NCBI RefSeq assembly: GCF_019703855.1 | Contig: NZ_AP024086.1 | Location: forward strand, 3,244,501 to 3,308,500 | DNA length: 64,000 bases | Direction: 5' to 3' | From: Desulfomarina profundi | Lineage (GTDB): Bacteria > Desulfobacterota > Desulfobulbia > Desulfobulbales > Desulfocapsaceae | Part shown: positions 8,787 to 17,301 of the stretch, in pieces | How positions within the stretch are numbered: the stretch's first letter is position 1 | How the letters are laid out: each line of letters starts with the position of its first letter | Made by a program: the position numbers and the translations under genes | Notes under the pieces: model-generated | Told to the model about the DNA's origin: nothing | The model's input: only the letters and a program-made list of their open reading frames with translations | Database searches by the model: none

Positions 8787-9374
8787 TTGGCCACTCTCAC
8801 CTATCGCTCTCATATTGATCTTGAATTTGATGATAAAGCAAAATTGAATCTGATGGGTAATCATATGACCCTCGATACCACAGTTGATGTGCCTTTACCT
8901 GCAGTGTTTGCCCTGTCAGTTGCCTATGATGTACTGGATAATCTTAATGTGGAACTTACCTGGGATAGGACTTTCTGGTCAGAGTATGAAGTCCTTGATT
9001 TCGATTTTACACCTACAATTCCAGGCAATCCGTTTGAAACTCCTGTACCAAAGAACTGGGATGATACCGATACCTTTCGTATTGGCCTGACTTATGGAAT
9101 CAATGATACTGTTACTCTAATGGGTGGTTTTGGCTATGACAATAATCCGGTCCCGGCAGAAACGATAGGTTTTGAACTGCCCGATTCGGATGCCTGGATC
9201 TATTCTCTGGGCATGCAATACAAAGTAAACGAGAAAATAGAGCTCGGAATTGCCGCTCTGTATGCCTATAAAGAGACTCGAAAAATAGAGGTAAATCCGA
9301 ATGATGTAATATATGGTGAATTTACCAATGCCTCGGCATTTTTTATTACCGCCGGTATAAATTACAGCTTTTAA
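8787..9374 (+). pseudogene. FadL/OmpP1-like outer-membrane transporter, 3' fragment
   Basis: C-terminal about 195 residues of a FadL-family outer-membrane beta-barrel (long-chain fatty acid/hydrocarbon uptake). Visible: LTYRSHIDLEFDDKAKL, the strand ELTWDRTFWSEYEVLDFDF, DTFRIGLTYGINDTVTL and a C-terminal aromatic end, AGINYSF, typical of barrel insertion. The signal peptide, hatch domain and first half are absent. The open frame begins only at a TTG with no ribosome-binding site, next to the transposon. The gene was evidently truncated by that insertion or a linked deletion. Confidence 0.8.
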
Positions 9375-9527
9375 GAAGAATTTGCCAAACTGTCGCTCCC
9401 CTTGTTACTTTCTGCAGTGGCAGGGGGATATATGGCCACCAGAGACCAAAAAGAAAATATACAGGTGACAAATTAGCTTAAGGTTGCCAAGTGATCTTGA
9501 TCTTGCCACAAAAAAGTGGAGTCACGG

Positions 9528-9599
9528 TTAAGCCGCTTTTCTATCGTCCCACCACTCCAACTCATATTGAGCAGGAGCCTTATATCCGTTTGTAGAATG
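9528..9599 (-). pseudogene. IS3-family transposase C-terminal scrap
   Basis: The minus strand encodes HSTNGYKAPAQYELEWW...AA-stop, matching the end of IS3 OrfB transposases (RRHSxLGYxSPxxYE). It is followed by TGACTCCACTTTTTTGTGG, which resembles an IS end. Only 23 codons remain. No other gene is seen between the porin fragment and the island. Confidence 0.65.
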
Positions 9600-9663
9600 A
9601 TTCCAGAAAGATCGTGATAGGATCACTACAGGATCACTTCAGGCGATACGGAGAAGTGATAAA

Positions 9664-9705
9664 ACAAAAAAAACCGAGTATTATCAAATAGATAATACTC
9701 GGTTT
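9664..9705 (-). terminator. Original terminator of the tRNA-Met gene, displaced by the island
   Basis: Perfect 15-bp stem AAACCGAGTATTATC (9671-9685) / GATAATACTCGGTTT (9691-9705) followed on the minus strand by T8. It lies two bases beyond the left copy of the tRNA-derived 24-bp repeat, where the tRNA's own terminator would have been before integration. Confidence 0.75.
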
Positions 9706-9706
9706 A

Positions 9707-9730
9707 GCATTTTGGTGGCGATGCAGGGAA
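9707..9730. repeat. Left attachment site (att) of the island
   Basis: 24 bases identical to 26305-26328, including TGGTGGCGATGCAGGGAA, the reverse complement of the tRNA-Met 3' end with its CCA. No tRNA body follows, so this is the duplicated att core and not a second tRNA. Confidence 0.85.
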
Positions 9731-9787
9731 CGGATACACTAGCCTACCATGCTGTTTTTATTTAGATTTCAAATAAGCACATCCAAG

Positions 9788-9810
9788 ATATACCGTCAAA
9801 AATACCGTCA
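9788..9810. repeat. Left copy of 23-bp tandem TACCGTCA repeat
   Basis: Identical to 26176-26198 and in the same orientation; each contains two TACCGTCA units 10 bases apart. The position just inside both att sites suggests integrase arm-binding sites. Confidence 0.6.
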
Positions 9811-9963
9811 CTAAGCTGTGCCTGCAACCAACTCTCAAAGACTATTTTCCAAAGGAGATAAATAACACAAAATCCCACTTCACACCTGTTAAGTTGGTGA
9901 GGATCAGATAAACCCCACTCCTGATATGGTTAACATTGTCAAGAAAAAGCAACTATCTCTTGC

Positions 9964-9997
9964 CACTTTTTTCATCGGTTTTTCGATGAAAAAAGTG
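9964..9997. repeat. Perfect 14-bp hairpin
   Basis: CACTTTTTTCATCG (9964-9977) and CGATGAAAAAAGTG (9984-9997) with a 6-base loop. It stands alone in the gene-free left part of the island; a terminator or remnant IS structure is possible. Confidence 0.45.
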
Positions 9998-10266
9998 ACT
10001 GTTTACTACAATGTATCCTCCAGTTCATGGTCAGAGGTGGGGGCATCATGTAACGACGGTTGATCAGTCTGATATGCGCGGGTTGGGTACCGAATGAATT
10101 GGCTTCGTCGTGGAGCTGCTTCTATCTAATACCTGGAGTTTCAGCTGGCAGGCTTATTCCAATAGAAGTGCTCGAGGATTCTCCTGACCGTGACCGCGCC
10201 CCTGGCAATGAACTGAAAGGGCTTGGCCTTTACACCTCAAACAATCATCGCTACCGCTTTCGAAAT

Positions 10267-10455
10267 TTAGGCTGCTTTTGATAATTCCTGAGCCATTGCC
10301 CAGGAAAAACCAGCTATCTCCCTGGCAACCGCCGTTTTTGTCACATTTGCGTTTTTACCCTTGGCTATCAGATAAAGGTATCTTGTGCAAAGTCGGCATT
10401 GAGTTTTCCAAGAAATTTCAGTTACTCCTTCCGGCAAGTTCTCTTGCTGCTTACG
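10267..10455 (-). pseudogene. IS110/IS1111-family transposase C-terminal remnant
   Basis: The minus-strand frame carries KQQENLPEGVTEISWKTQCR followed by LCTRYLYLIAKGKN and TAVAREIAGFSWAMAQE, which match the C-terminal Transposase_20 region of IS1111-type enzymes (…RYRxLxAKGKxxxxxxxAVARELxGFxWAIA). N-terminal DEDD domain absent; upstream sequence is unrelated. Inactive. Confidence 0.7.
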
Positions 10456-10598
10456 AATCGCCCTACTTTTTCTTGCTGGAAATCGGTTGTCACTTTTCCT
10501 GACGGAACCTAGTTTTGCAAAAATGCCAATAATTCTTCCCAATCCTTAATCATTCCACGCCGTATTTATAACGTCTCTTTCTCTTCGTTCTACAGAAC

Positions 10599-13500
10599 TC
10601 AAACCGTCCAGGCATAAGACAATTTCTCTGCCTGCTTCAAGACCAGCTCAATAGCATCAGCACGTTTGTCTGGCGGATATTTATACTTTTTCAGCAGCCG
10701 TCTGACCATGTTGCGTATCCTGGCCCGGACACTGTCGCGCACCTGCCAGTCAACCGTGGTGCTGGCCCGCAGTTTTTCGGTAAGCTCATGGGCAATTTTT
10801 TTAAGTATCTCATCACCCAATTCTCGTACCGCACTCTCATTATTGGCCAGGGCATCATAAAAGGCAATCTCGTCCGATGACAAACCCAGCTTTTCATCCC
10901 GCTTCATGGCCTCCTGGAAGTCCCTGGCCATCTGGATCAGTTCTTCGATAACCTGGGCAGTTTCAATGGCGCGGTTATGATACTTGCGCAGGGTTTCCAG
11001 TAACCTCTCTCCATATTTCATTTCCTGGACCACATTATCTCGGTTTCGAGCCTTTATCGCATCCCGCAACAGTTTTTCCAGTAATTCCACAGCCAGGTTT
11101 CTGCTCGGCATCTGTCGGACATCTTCCAGAAACTCGTCAGACAGCAGACTGATATTGGGCTTGTCCAACCCTGCTAACTCAAAAATGTCGGCAACCCCCT
11201 CTGAGATGACTGCATTATCAAGAATCTGTTTAAGGACTGAGTTTTTTTCCTCCTCAGTCCTTTTCTTGTCAACCGTGGTATGTTTAATGATTGCCGCCTT
11301 AATGGCAGAAAAGAAGGCAATCTCCTTCCTAAGCGGCCCGGCTTCATCCAGGGTACTGCACAGTGAAAAGGCCTTGGTGATTGCAGCCATGGCATCAAGA
11401 AAACGTTTTTTGCCATCATCAATCCCAAGAATATGGTTAGCGGCCATGGGCAGTAGCATCGCGGCATTGGTCTTATAGTCGCTGTAATCAAACCCATGAA
11501 ACATAGCCCGCACCACTTCCAGTTTTTCAAGGAGCAGAGAAAATGCCTCTTCGGCCAGCAGAGTCGGAGTCCCCTTGCCCTTGGAGTCGGTGTAGATCTT
11601 CAAAGCCTGTTTCAGCTCATTACCAATCCCGATATAATCCACCACCAGACCACCGGGTTTGTCCTTAAAGACCCGATTTACCCTGGCAATGGCCTGCATC
11701 AGATTATGGCCCCGCATAGGTTTGTCAACATACATGGTATGGCAAGAGGGTGCGTCAAATCCGGTCAGCCACATATCACGAACAATCACCAACCTCAAGG
11801 GATCATCGGCATCTTTAAAGCGTTTTTCCAGTCGTTTCTTGGTTTGCTGATTGTAAATATGAGGTTGCAGAAGCGGTTTATCCGCAGCAGAGCCGGTCAT
11901 AACAACCTTGATTGTCCCTTTCTCAGGATCAGGATTATGCCATTCCGGTCGCAAGGCAGTTATGGCATCATACATCCAGGCGCATATTTCCCTGCTCATG
12001 CAGACGATCATTGCCTTGCCGGGGATCACCGCAGTCCGTGACTCAAAATGATTCACCAGGTCTTGAGCTACCTCTTGCAAACGTGGCTCCGAGCCAACCA
12101 GTTTTTCAAGAGCCGCCCATTTGGATTTAGTCCGTTCACGGAGATTGATGTCCTCCTCATCCTCAATGACATCTTCCACCTCTTCGTTCAGCTCTTCAAT
12201 TGCCTCACGGTTGATGTCGAGCTTGGCCAACCGGGATTCATAGTAAATGGGGACTGTTGCCCCGTCATCCACTGCGTCCTGGATGTCGTAGATGGAGACA
12301 TAATCACCAAAAACCGCCCGGGTATCTTTGTCTTCAAGAGAAATCGGAGTGCCGGTAAAGCCGATGAAAGAAGCATTGGGGATGGCATCCCGCATGTGTT
12401 TGGCATAACCGAAGATGTATTTTCCGGTCTTGGTGTCAAGCCGGGCCTTCAAGCCATACTGGCTACGGTGAGCCTCGTCACTGATCACTACAATATTACT
12501 ACGCTGACTCAGACTCGGGTGGTTTTCTTCATCATTCAACAGAGAAAACTTCTGCACCGTGGTAAAAATGATGCCGCCAGCCTGCCGAGCCGCCAACATC
12601 TCCCGCAGTTCATCACGGCTGCCAGCCTGCACTGGGGTCTGCCGGAGCAACTCCCGAGCATTGCTGAAGGTGTTGAAGAGTTGACCATCCAAATCATTAC
12701 GATCCGTAACCACCACGATGGTCGGGTTGTTCATCTCCGGCTGCTGCAGGAGTTTCCCGGCATAACAGCACATGGAGATACTTTTACCGGAACCCTGTGT
12801 ATGCCAGACTACCCCCGCTTTACGAGATCCTGGTATAACCTCTCGACCGTAAGTGGCCCGTGGTTCACCAGTCTCCAGACTGGCCGGTTGTTGTGAGGCG
12901 ATAATCGTCGCTCGTACCGCCTCCCGCACGGCATGGAATTGATGGTATCCGGCAATCTTTTTAATAACACTATCACCTTCCTGCTCAAAGATGACAAAAT
13001 AACGGATATAATCCAGCAGCCGTTCCGGATCAAAAAAACCTCTCACCACTTTTTCCAGCTCATATTCAAGAAGTGGCCGGTCATTCTCATCCTTGATGGT
13101 GCGCCAGGGCATGAACCGTTCCTTGTTGGCGGTCAGTGAACCGATCCTGGCTGTCCAGCCATCACTCACTACCAGGGCCTCGTTAAAGATAAAGAGGTCA
13201 GAAATATCATCCTTGTAGGTCTGCAGCTGGTTGAAGGCGTCCCAGACATCGGTCTGCTCATTACTTGGGTTCTTTAACTCAATTACCGCAATGGGCAGGC
13301 CGTTGATAAAGACTACGACATCGGGCCTGCGGTTCATTTTGCTCCCCTGGATGGTAAACTGATTGACCACCAGGAACTGGTTATTGCTGAAATTATTAAA
13401 GTCGATGAGCTGGGCGTGATCGTGGAGGGTGTCGTCACCGTCACGGTATTCAACCGCAATTCCCTCAAGAAGCATGCGATGAAAGGCACGGTTGTTGTGG

Positions 13501-13742
13501 ATCAGCACCGGCGATTCCGGATTTGTGACGGAGAGGACTGCCTCTTCAAGAACCGCCAGAGGAATATGTGGATTAATCTCCTGCATTGCGGCAAGAAGAC
13601 GGCCAGTCAGCGTCACCTGACGGTAATCTGCCCGTTCCGCTCTCTCCCCGTCATGGGCGATGTCCGGACCAAAGGCGTACTCATACCCGCCCTCACGAAA
13701 CCAATCCAGACAGATTTGCTCAAGCTGGTCTTCGTTGATCAT
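10599..13742 (-). CDS. hsdR: Type I restriction enzyme subunit R
   Basis: Motor/nuclease subunit (about 1047 aa) of a type I RM enzyme: ATP-dependent DNA translocation and cleavage. N-terminal nuclease motif RRPDVVVFINGLPIAVIELK (about 138-157; D, E-x-K). SF2 helicase motifs: WHTQGSGKS (Walker A, about 313-321), VVVTDRNDLDGQ (Ia), SDEAHRSQYG (II, about 421-430), GFTGTP (III), and DMWLTGFDAPSCHTMY plus QAIARVNR (V/VI). The start chosen is ATG 13742, preceded by GGGGAAAGA; GTG 13766 is the alternative. It is separated from the upstream operon genes by a 282-base gap with hairpins, so it may have its own promoter. Confidence 0.95.
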   Translation of the reverse strand: MINEDQLEQICLDWFREGGYEYAFGPDIAHDGERAERADYRQVTLTGRLLAAMQEINPHIPLAVLEEAVLSVTNPESPVLIHNNRAFHRMLLEGIAVEYRDGDDTLHDHAQLIDFNNFSNNQFLVVNQFTIQGSKMNRRPDVVVFINGLPIAVIELKNPSNEQTDVWDAFNQLQTYKDDISDLFIFNEALVVSDGWTARIGSLTANKERFMPWRTIKDENDRPLLEYELEKVVRGFFDPERLLDYIRYFVIFEQEGDSVIKKIAGYHQFHAVREAVRATIIASQQPASLETGEPRATYGREVIPGSRKAGVVWHTQGSGKSISMCCYAGKLLQQPEMNNPTIVVVTDRNDLDGQLFNTFSNARELLRQTPVQAGSRDELREMLAARQAGGIIFTTVQKFSLLNDEENHPSLSQRSNIVVISDEAHRSQYGLKARLDTKTGKYIFGYAKHMRDAIPNASFIGFTGTPISLEDKDTRAVFGDYVSIYDIQDAVDDGATVPIYYESRLAKLDINREAIEELNEEVEDVIEDEEDINLRERTKSKWAALEKLVGSEPRLQEVAQDLVNHFESRTAVIPGKAMIVCMSREICAWMYDAITALRPEWHNPDPEKGTIKVVMTGSAADKPLLQPHIYNQQTKKRLEKRFKDADDPLRLVIVRDMWLTGFDAPSCHTMYVDKPMRGHNLMQAIARVNRVFKDKPGGLVVDYIGIGNELKQALKIYTDSKGKGTPTLLAEEAFSLLLEKLEVVRAMFHGFDYSDYKTNAAMLLPMAANHILGIDDGKKRFLDAMAAITKAFSLCSTLDEAGPLRKEIAFFSAIKAAIIKHTTVDKKRTEEEKNSVLKQILDNAVISEGVADIFELAGLDKPNISLLSDEFLEDVRQMPSRNLAVELLEKLLRDAIKARNRDNVVQEMKYGERLLETLRKYHNRAIETAQVIEELIQMARDFQEAMKRDEKLGLSSDEIAFYDALANNESAVRELGDEILKKIAHELTEKLRASTTVDWQVRDSVRARIRNMVRRLLKKYKYPPDKRADAIELVLKQAEKLSYAWTV

Positions 13743-13773
13743 TCTTTCCCCATATGCAGTAGCCACGCAACTC

Positions 13774-13787
13774 TTGTGTCAACACAA
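13774..13787. promoter_or_regulatory. TTGTGT-CA-ACACAA inverted repeat upstream of hsdR
   Basis: 6-bp arms around a 2-base centre, about 30-45 bases before the hsdR start. Several more ACACAA/TTGTGT units lie at 13784-13875. A possible operator for independent control of the nuclease subunit. Confidence 0.35.
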
Positions 13788-13934
13788 CACAATATGACAT
13801 GCATCAACACATTGAATTTGCATCATTTCTTCATTGTGTCATGCTTTTTGTTGCGTTTAAATTGTCTTTAAACACAACATCTTTTCTCTTTCTTCACTAG
13901 GAACAGACCTCTTCAGTATATTTTGGAATCTAAA

Positions 13935-14010
13935 AGGTTCGGAGTTTCTTTTTCAGCTCCGAACCTATCAGGACCAAAGGTTCGGAGCTTTGGCGCAGAG
14001 GTCCGAACCT
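13935..14010. repeat. Two tandem hairpins sharing the AGGTTCGGAG stem
   Basis: First hairpin: AGGTTCGGAG (13935-13944) / CTCCGAACCT (13957-13966). Second: AGGTTCGGAGC (13978-13988) / GTCCGAACCT (14001-14010, one mismatch). They follow the stop codon of the AlbA_2 protein gene immediately and have no long T-run, so they resemble a REP-like mRNA-stabilising or attenuating element more than a simple terminator. Confidence 0.55.
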
Positions 14011-14024
14011 TGAGCTCCATGGTT

Positions 14025-15926
14025 TTACATTTGCGACACGCTGGTATATGCCTGTCTTGGATCATTCGGCGTAGCCGGAAAAGCCCGGCGTAATAACTTT
14101 TTTCCTACTAATGGGTTTAGAACTTTGAGGCGTAGATAGTCTTCGGATCGTCCGAGTAATTCGCCAAGGACCTTTAAAGTCAGGTAGCGTCCATGACATA
14201 ATTCGATAACTGTTTGGGTCATCTCATTCTTTGACAAGCGACGACTCTTCCGTGCGCTCTCTGCCAATCCTTCAAGTTCAGCCACCAGTTCAGGTTTGAT
14301 GTCTGCCAACTTATGAATAATCGGCATATCCAGCCCTTCCGCAATTAACCCCTCAGAACTTTGGCCTGAATTTTTCAAACTGTCCAGCACCGTCCCATCA
14401 CTGAAAACTTCATCAGGTGTTGCAGCTTTAAGACCCTGAATATGGTAGACAGTCCCCCGTCCATGGCCACTCGAAAACAAAAGTTCTTTTTTTACAAGGC
14501 GTTGTAGGGACATTGTTACATCATGGGGATGGTCGGTTGACATTTCCAATAAACGCGGGTGGGAGACAAAACCTTCAATTGTTGCCGATGACAGGATAAG
14601 ACGCTCCAGATCACCCAACCCATCAAACGCCGAACCAAACTTTATACGCAGCATCTCAAGCACTTCCCGAGGAAAAAGATCAAGCATCCGGAGTTCAAGG
14701 AGCGTCTGTTCCGGTTCGTCCTTTTCATAAAGGGCGGGTGGCCGCCAGTTGCCACTCTTCCAGCCACTATAAATTTTGGGCACTCCTGAGCCTGCCCGTT
14801 CACCAAGACCGATCATTAGAAACATCTGATGAATCAACCGATTCCGGCAATCACTTTCTCCTCCCTGTATTGCCAGTTCTGCAGGTATCCGCATATTGCC
14901 TGGATTGCGAAACCCGAATAAATCCGGTCTCTTTACGATCAACACCGAAACCCTGCCACTATAATCAGCATGAACAAGGGTGTTCACCAAAGCCTCCCGA
15001 ATTGCTTCATGGACGGGCGTATCATCCTGGCGCTGCCCATCCTTCAATGAAAAAGGCACCCTCAGGTCAGCAATGAGCTTACGATATACCCGGCGGTAAA
15101 AATCAAAAAGATTGCCGGACCAGCTGCCATCCGGCACAAGGCGGTCAGTCCAACGCAATTCTGTTTTCGCCTCGGGTCGTTCCTGATAGTCCACAAAATA
15201 ATGCGGCGCACCGTCCTGAATAGCGTCCCACTTCCCAAACATCAAAAGTCCTGCCAGGGTAAGCCCTTTTTCACCGGTCTGCCGGTCACGACGCCAGCCC
15301 TTGAGAAGCCGAAGCAGTCCGGCGTCATCTTCGTCCAGCCATATATGCCCCGGTTTTTCCGTCCGCAGCATCTGGCGGTAGGCAAAAAGGCTGTCTGGAT
15401 CAATATCATCCATGCCAAAGCCTTGCAAAATACGGCTGTCCCGTGCATCTTCCACTTGCTCGGCCAGCATTCTTTTGACTGTTTCTTCACTGCAGGGCCG
15501 GTCTCCGTCATGAAGACGACGAAAGGTGTTCCCCTTCAATGGGTTGCCACGCAAGAAGACAGGTTTCTGTCGACGTAGGGCAGGTGGTACCCGCACCTGG
15601 ATCAGGTTGCGGTTATCAATAACGATCACCTTGACATCCTGCTCGGTCAGCAGATTGACACTCACCTTCTGCGGATTGTTGAGGTGGTTGAACAGAGCGG
15701 TAATGATCCGCTGTGGCTCACTGATGCCATGGAGAGCAAATCGCCGCTGTTTTTCCTTGATGCCTAAAAGGATAACTCCACCATGGGTATTGGCAAAGGC
15801 GCTGTAAGTGGGCCAGAAGTCGACCGGCAATTGTCCCCTGCCGTCTTTCCCTGCTGCCAGCTTGCACTCCAGGTCAACGGTTTCTGAAAGAATACCAATA
15901 TCGTCCAAGGTCCGAATTTCGATCAT
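14025..15926 (-). CDS. AlbA_2/ATP-binding protein embedded in the hsd operon
   Basis: 633 aa. N-terminal AlbA_2 (Schlafen-like divergent AAA_4) domain: ETVDLECKLAAGKDGRGQLP with FANTHGGVILLGIKE (about 14-60). The middle has the HATPase-like C-terminal part of RecG-related proteins: HEAIREALVNTLVHADYSG and GFRNPGNMRIP, ERAGSGVPKIYSGW. The C-terminus looks like winged helices (MSLQRLVKKELLFSSGHGRGTVYHI; LLGRSEDYLRLKVLNPLV). The start ATG overlaps the hsdS stop by 4 bases (15923-15926), indicating translational coupling to the RM subunits. Such proteins occur as accessory genes in hsd loci; the molecular role is not settled. Confidence 0.85.
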   Translation of the reverse strand: MIEIRTLDDIGILSETVDLECKLAAGKDGRGQLPVDFWPTYSAFANTHGGVILLGIKEKQRRFALHGISEPQRIITALFNHLNNPQKVSVNLLTEQDVKVIVIDNRNLIQVRVPPALRRQKPVFLRGNPLKGNTFRRLHDGDRPCSEETVKRMLAEQVEDARDSRILQGFGMDDIDPDSLFAYRQMLRTEKPGHIWLDEDDAGLLRLLKGWRRDRQTGEKGLTLAGLLMFGKWDAIQDGAPHYFVDYQERPEAKTELRWTDRLVPDGSWSGNLFDFYRRVYRKLIADLRVPFSLKDGQRQDDTPVHEAIREALVNTLVHADYSGRVSVLIVKRPDLFGFRNPGNMRIPAELAIQGGESDCRNRLIHQMFLMIGLGERAGSGVPKIYSGWKSGNWRPPALYEKDEPEQTLLELRMLDLFPREVLEMLRIKFGSAFDGLGDLERLILSSATIEGFVSHPRLLEMSTDHPHDVTMSLQRLVKKELLFSSGHGRGTVYHIQGLKAATPDEVFSDGTVLDSLKNSGQSSEGLIAEGLDMPIIHKLADIKPELVAELEGLAESARKSRRLSKNEMTQTVIELCHGRYLTLKVLGELLGRSEDYLRLKVLNPLVGKKLLRRAFPATPNDPRQAYTSVSQM

Positions 15927-17301
15927 GCCACCTCCTGGATGGCGGACTCGGCGGCTTTAACGCTGATCTCGCCGGAGAGGAGTTTGGGGAGGAGGGTGTC
16001 GCGGAGTTGGGAGAGAGATGAACTTTCCAATCGCGCGGTAATCTGCTTGGCAACCAGTTCAGCAATGATGTCTACTGTTTCAAGATTAAAATCTGGCACA
16101 GCACACAATGCCTCTTTAAGATGACTTCTCTTGATATGCCCCATAGTAACAGCTTTATCAGCTGCGATTTGTTGGAAAACTGCAAGGTGATGTTTTGTCC
16201 AATAGTAGTAAAACCACTTGGGGTAATCTTTGGATGTTACCTTAAACAGGTGCTGATTAAGTGCAGCCTTCCCCCACACCATAAATCCACTATTAATGAT
16301 CCCGACCATGAAAAAATAACATCCCCATTATCTATGATACAGGCTGGCTTAATATTAGGAGATGCTTTTTCAGCTGAGTTGGATATTCCGGTTTTTAGCT
16401 GAGCAATTTTTACAACAGGTAAAAAATCATTTTCGCTTTCAGGGCGATACTTTTGAAGGGCGAGACCGTTTTGATATTGAGCTATCTCATCGAGTGGTTT
16501 TACCTCCCACCCCTCAGGGATCAACCCCAGCTCAGACTCAACCAGTTTATCGGGGAAAAGGGCGGCGGTGGCACGGAGTTGGGCAAGTTGGTCAGGAGAG
16601 AGCCGGTCGAGTCCTTTCTCGGTCTTCCCACTGATGGCGCACATGGCGGCGCGTTCCGGGTTCTGGCCCTTGGCCCTGGCAAGGGCCTTGGCCTTGACCG
16701 GCTCGAAATCCACAAACCAGGACTTGAAAATGGCCTGGGCCATCTCCTCCAGGGTTTGGTTGATCTGGCGGTTGAGTTCGATTTTGTTATCCAGCGAGGA
16801 TAAAACAGAAGAAATCTCTTTTTGATCTTGGAGGGGAGGTAGTTTGATTTGAGCCTTCTTAAAATCTTTTAAAACAACTCTTGGAATTGCAGCGCCGGAA
16901 ATAAAGTTACTTTTCAGATAACTAATAGTCTCTTGTGAAGTGAAATAATATTTCAGAAAGTCAGAATCAATTTTTTCGGGGTCTGGTCTAAGTATCGCCA
17001 CGGAAGAAAGCAAAACCGCATCAAGTGGCTTTTTAACATTACATACGGTATCAAGCGCACTGTTTCCATCTTTGGCAATCAACACATCACCTACTATTGG
17101 CTGACAACCTTGCCTTACAAGAATTTCAAAGTCTTCAGTTGATATATGCCTTGCCTCTCTCAAATCAACGCCAAACCTTGTCAAATCCTTCACAGATGCC
17201 ATTGGCTTTCCAATAGCAACTGACTTGGGACTATTGTGGGCACCATCTGTTATTTTTAAGCACACCTCTTGCAGAGTTGATATTTGCCAATCAACATTCA
17301 T
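15923..17301 (-). CDS. hsdS: Type I restriction specificity subunit S, frameshifted
   Basis: DNA-recognition subunit (about 459 aa if restored) with two target-recognition domains. First TRD: DWQISTLQEVCLKITDGAHN, with the conserved end LPPLQDQKEISSVLSSLDNKIELN-type helix. Second TRD starts IPEGWEVKPLDEIAQYQNG; the C-terminal helix is SLSQLRDTLLPKLLSGEI. The frame breaks in the second TRD at a C5 run (16271-16275): SGSLIVDLWCGG is followed by KAALNQHLFKV only if one base is added. Start ATG 17301 overlaps the hsdM stop. As read, the product would end at about 16237, losing half of TRD2. Sequencing indel, phase variation or inactivation are all possible. Confidence 0.88.

Larger units (their letters stand above)
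9731..10266. other. Gene-poor left part of the island
   Basis: No credible gene. It holds the arm-type repeat, the 14-bp hairpin, and from about 10014 decayed sequence of the IS110/IS1111 element (in minus-strand translation RSSSTTKPIHSVPNPRISD, around 10060-10130). Confidence 0.5.

Noticed and set aside
9707-9730. A second tRNA-Met gene
   Set aside because: Only the last bases of the tRNA are present; no anticodon arm or D arm follows. It is the att duplicate.
10060-10281. 73-residue plus-strand open frame at the island's left end
   Set aside because: It lies over decayed IS110/IS1111 sequence whose recognisable translation is on the minus strand; no ribosome-binding site.
15923-16309. A separate small hsdS-like gene
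   Set aside because: Its first residues overlap the preceding frame and it continues the second recognition domain exactly; it is the frameshifted 3' half of hsdS.
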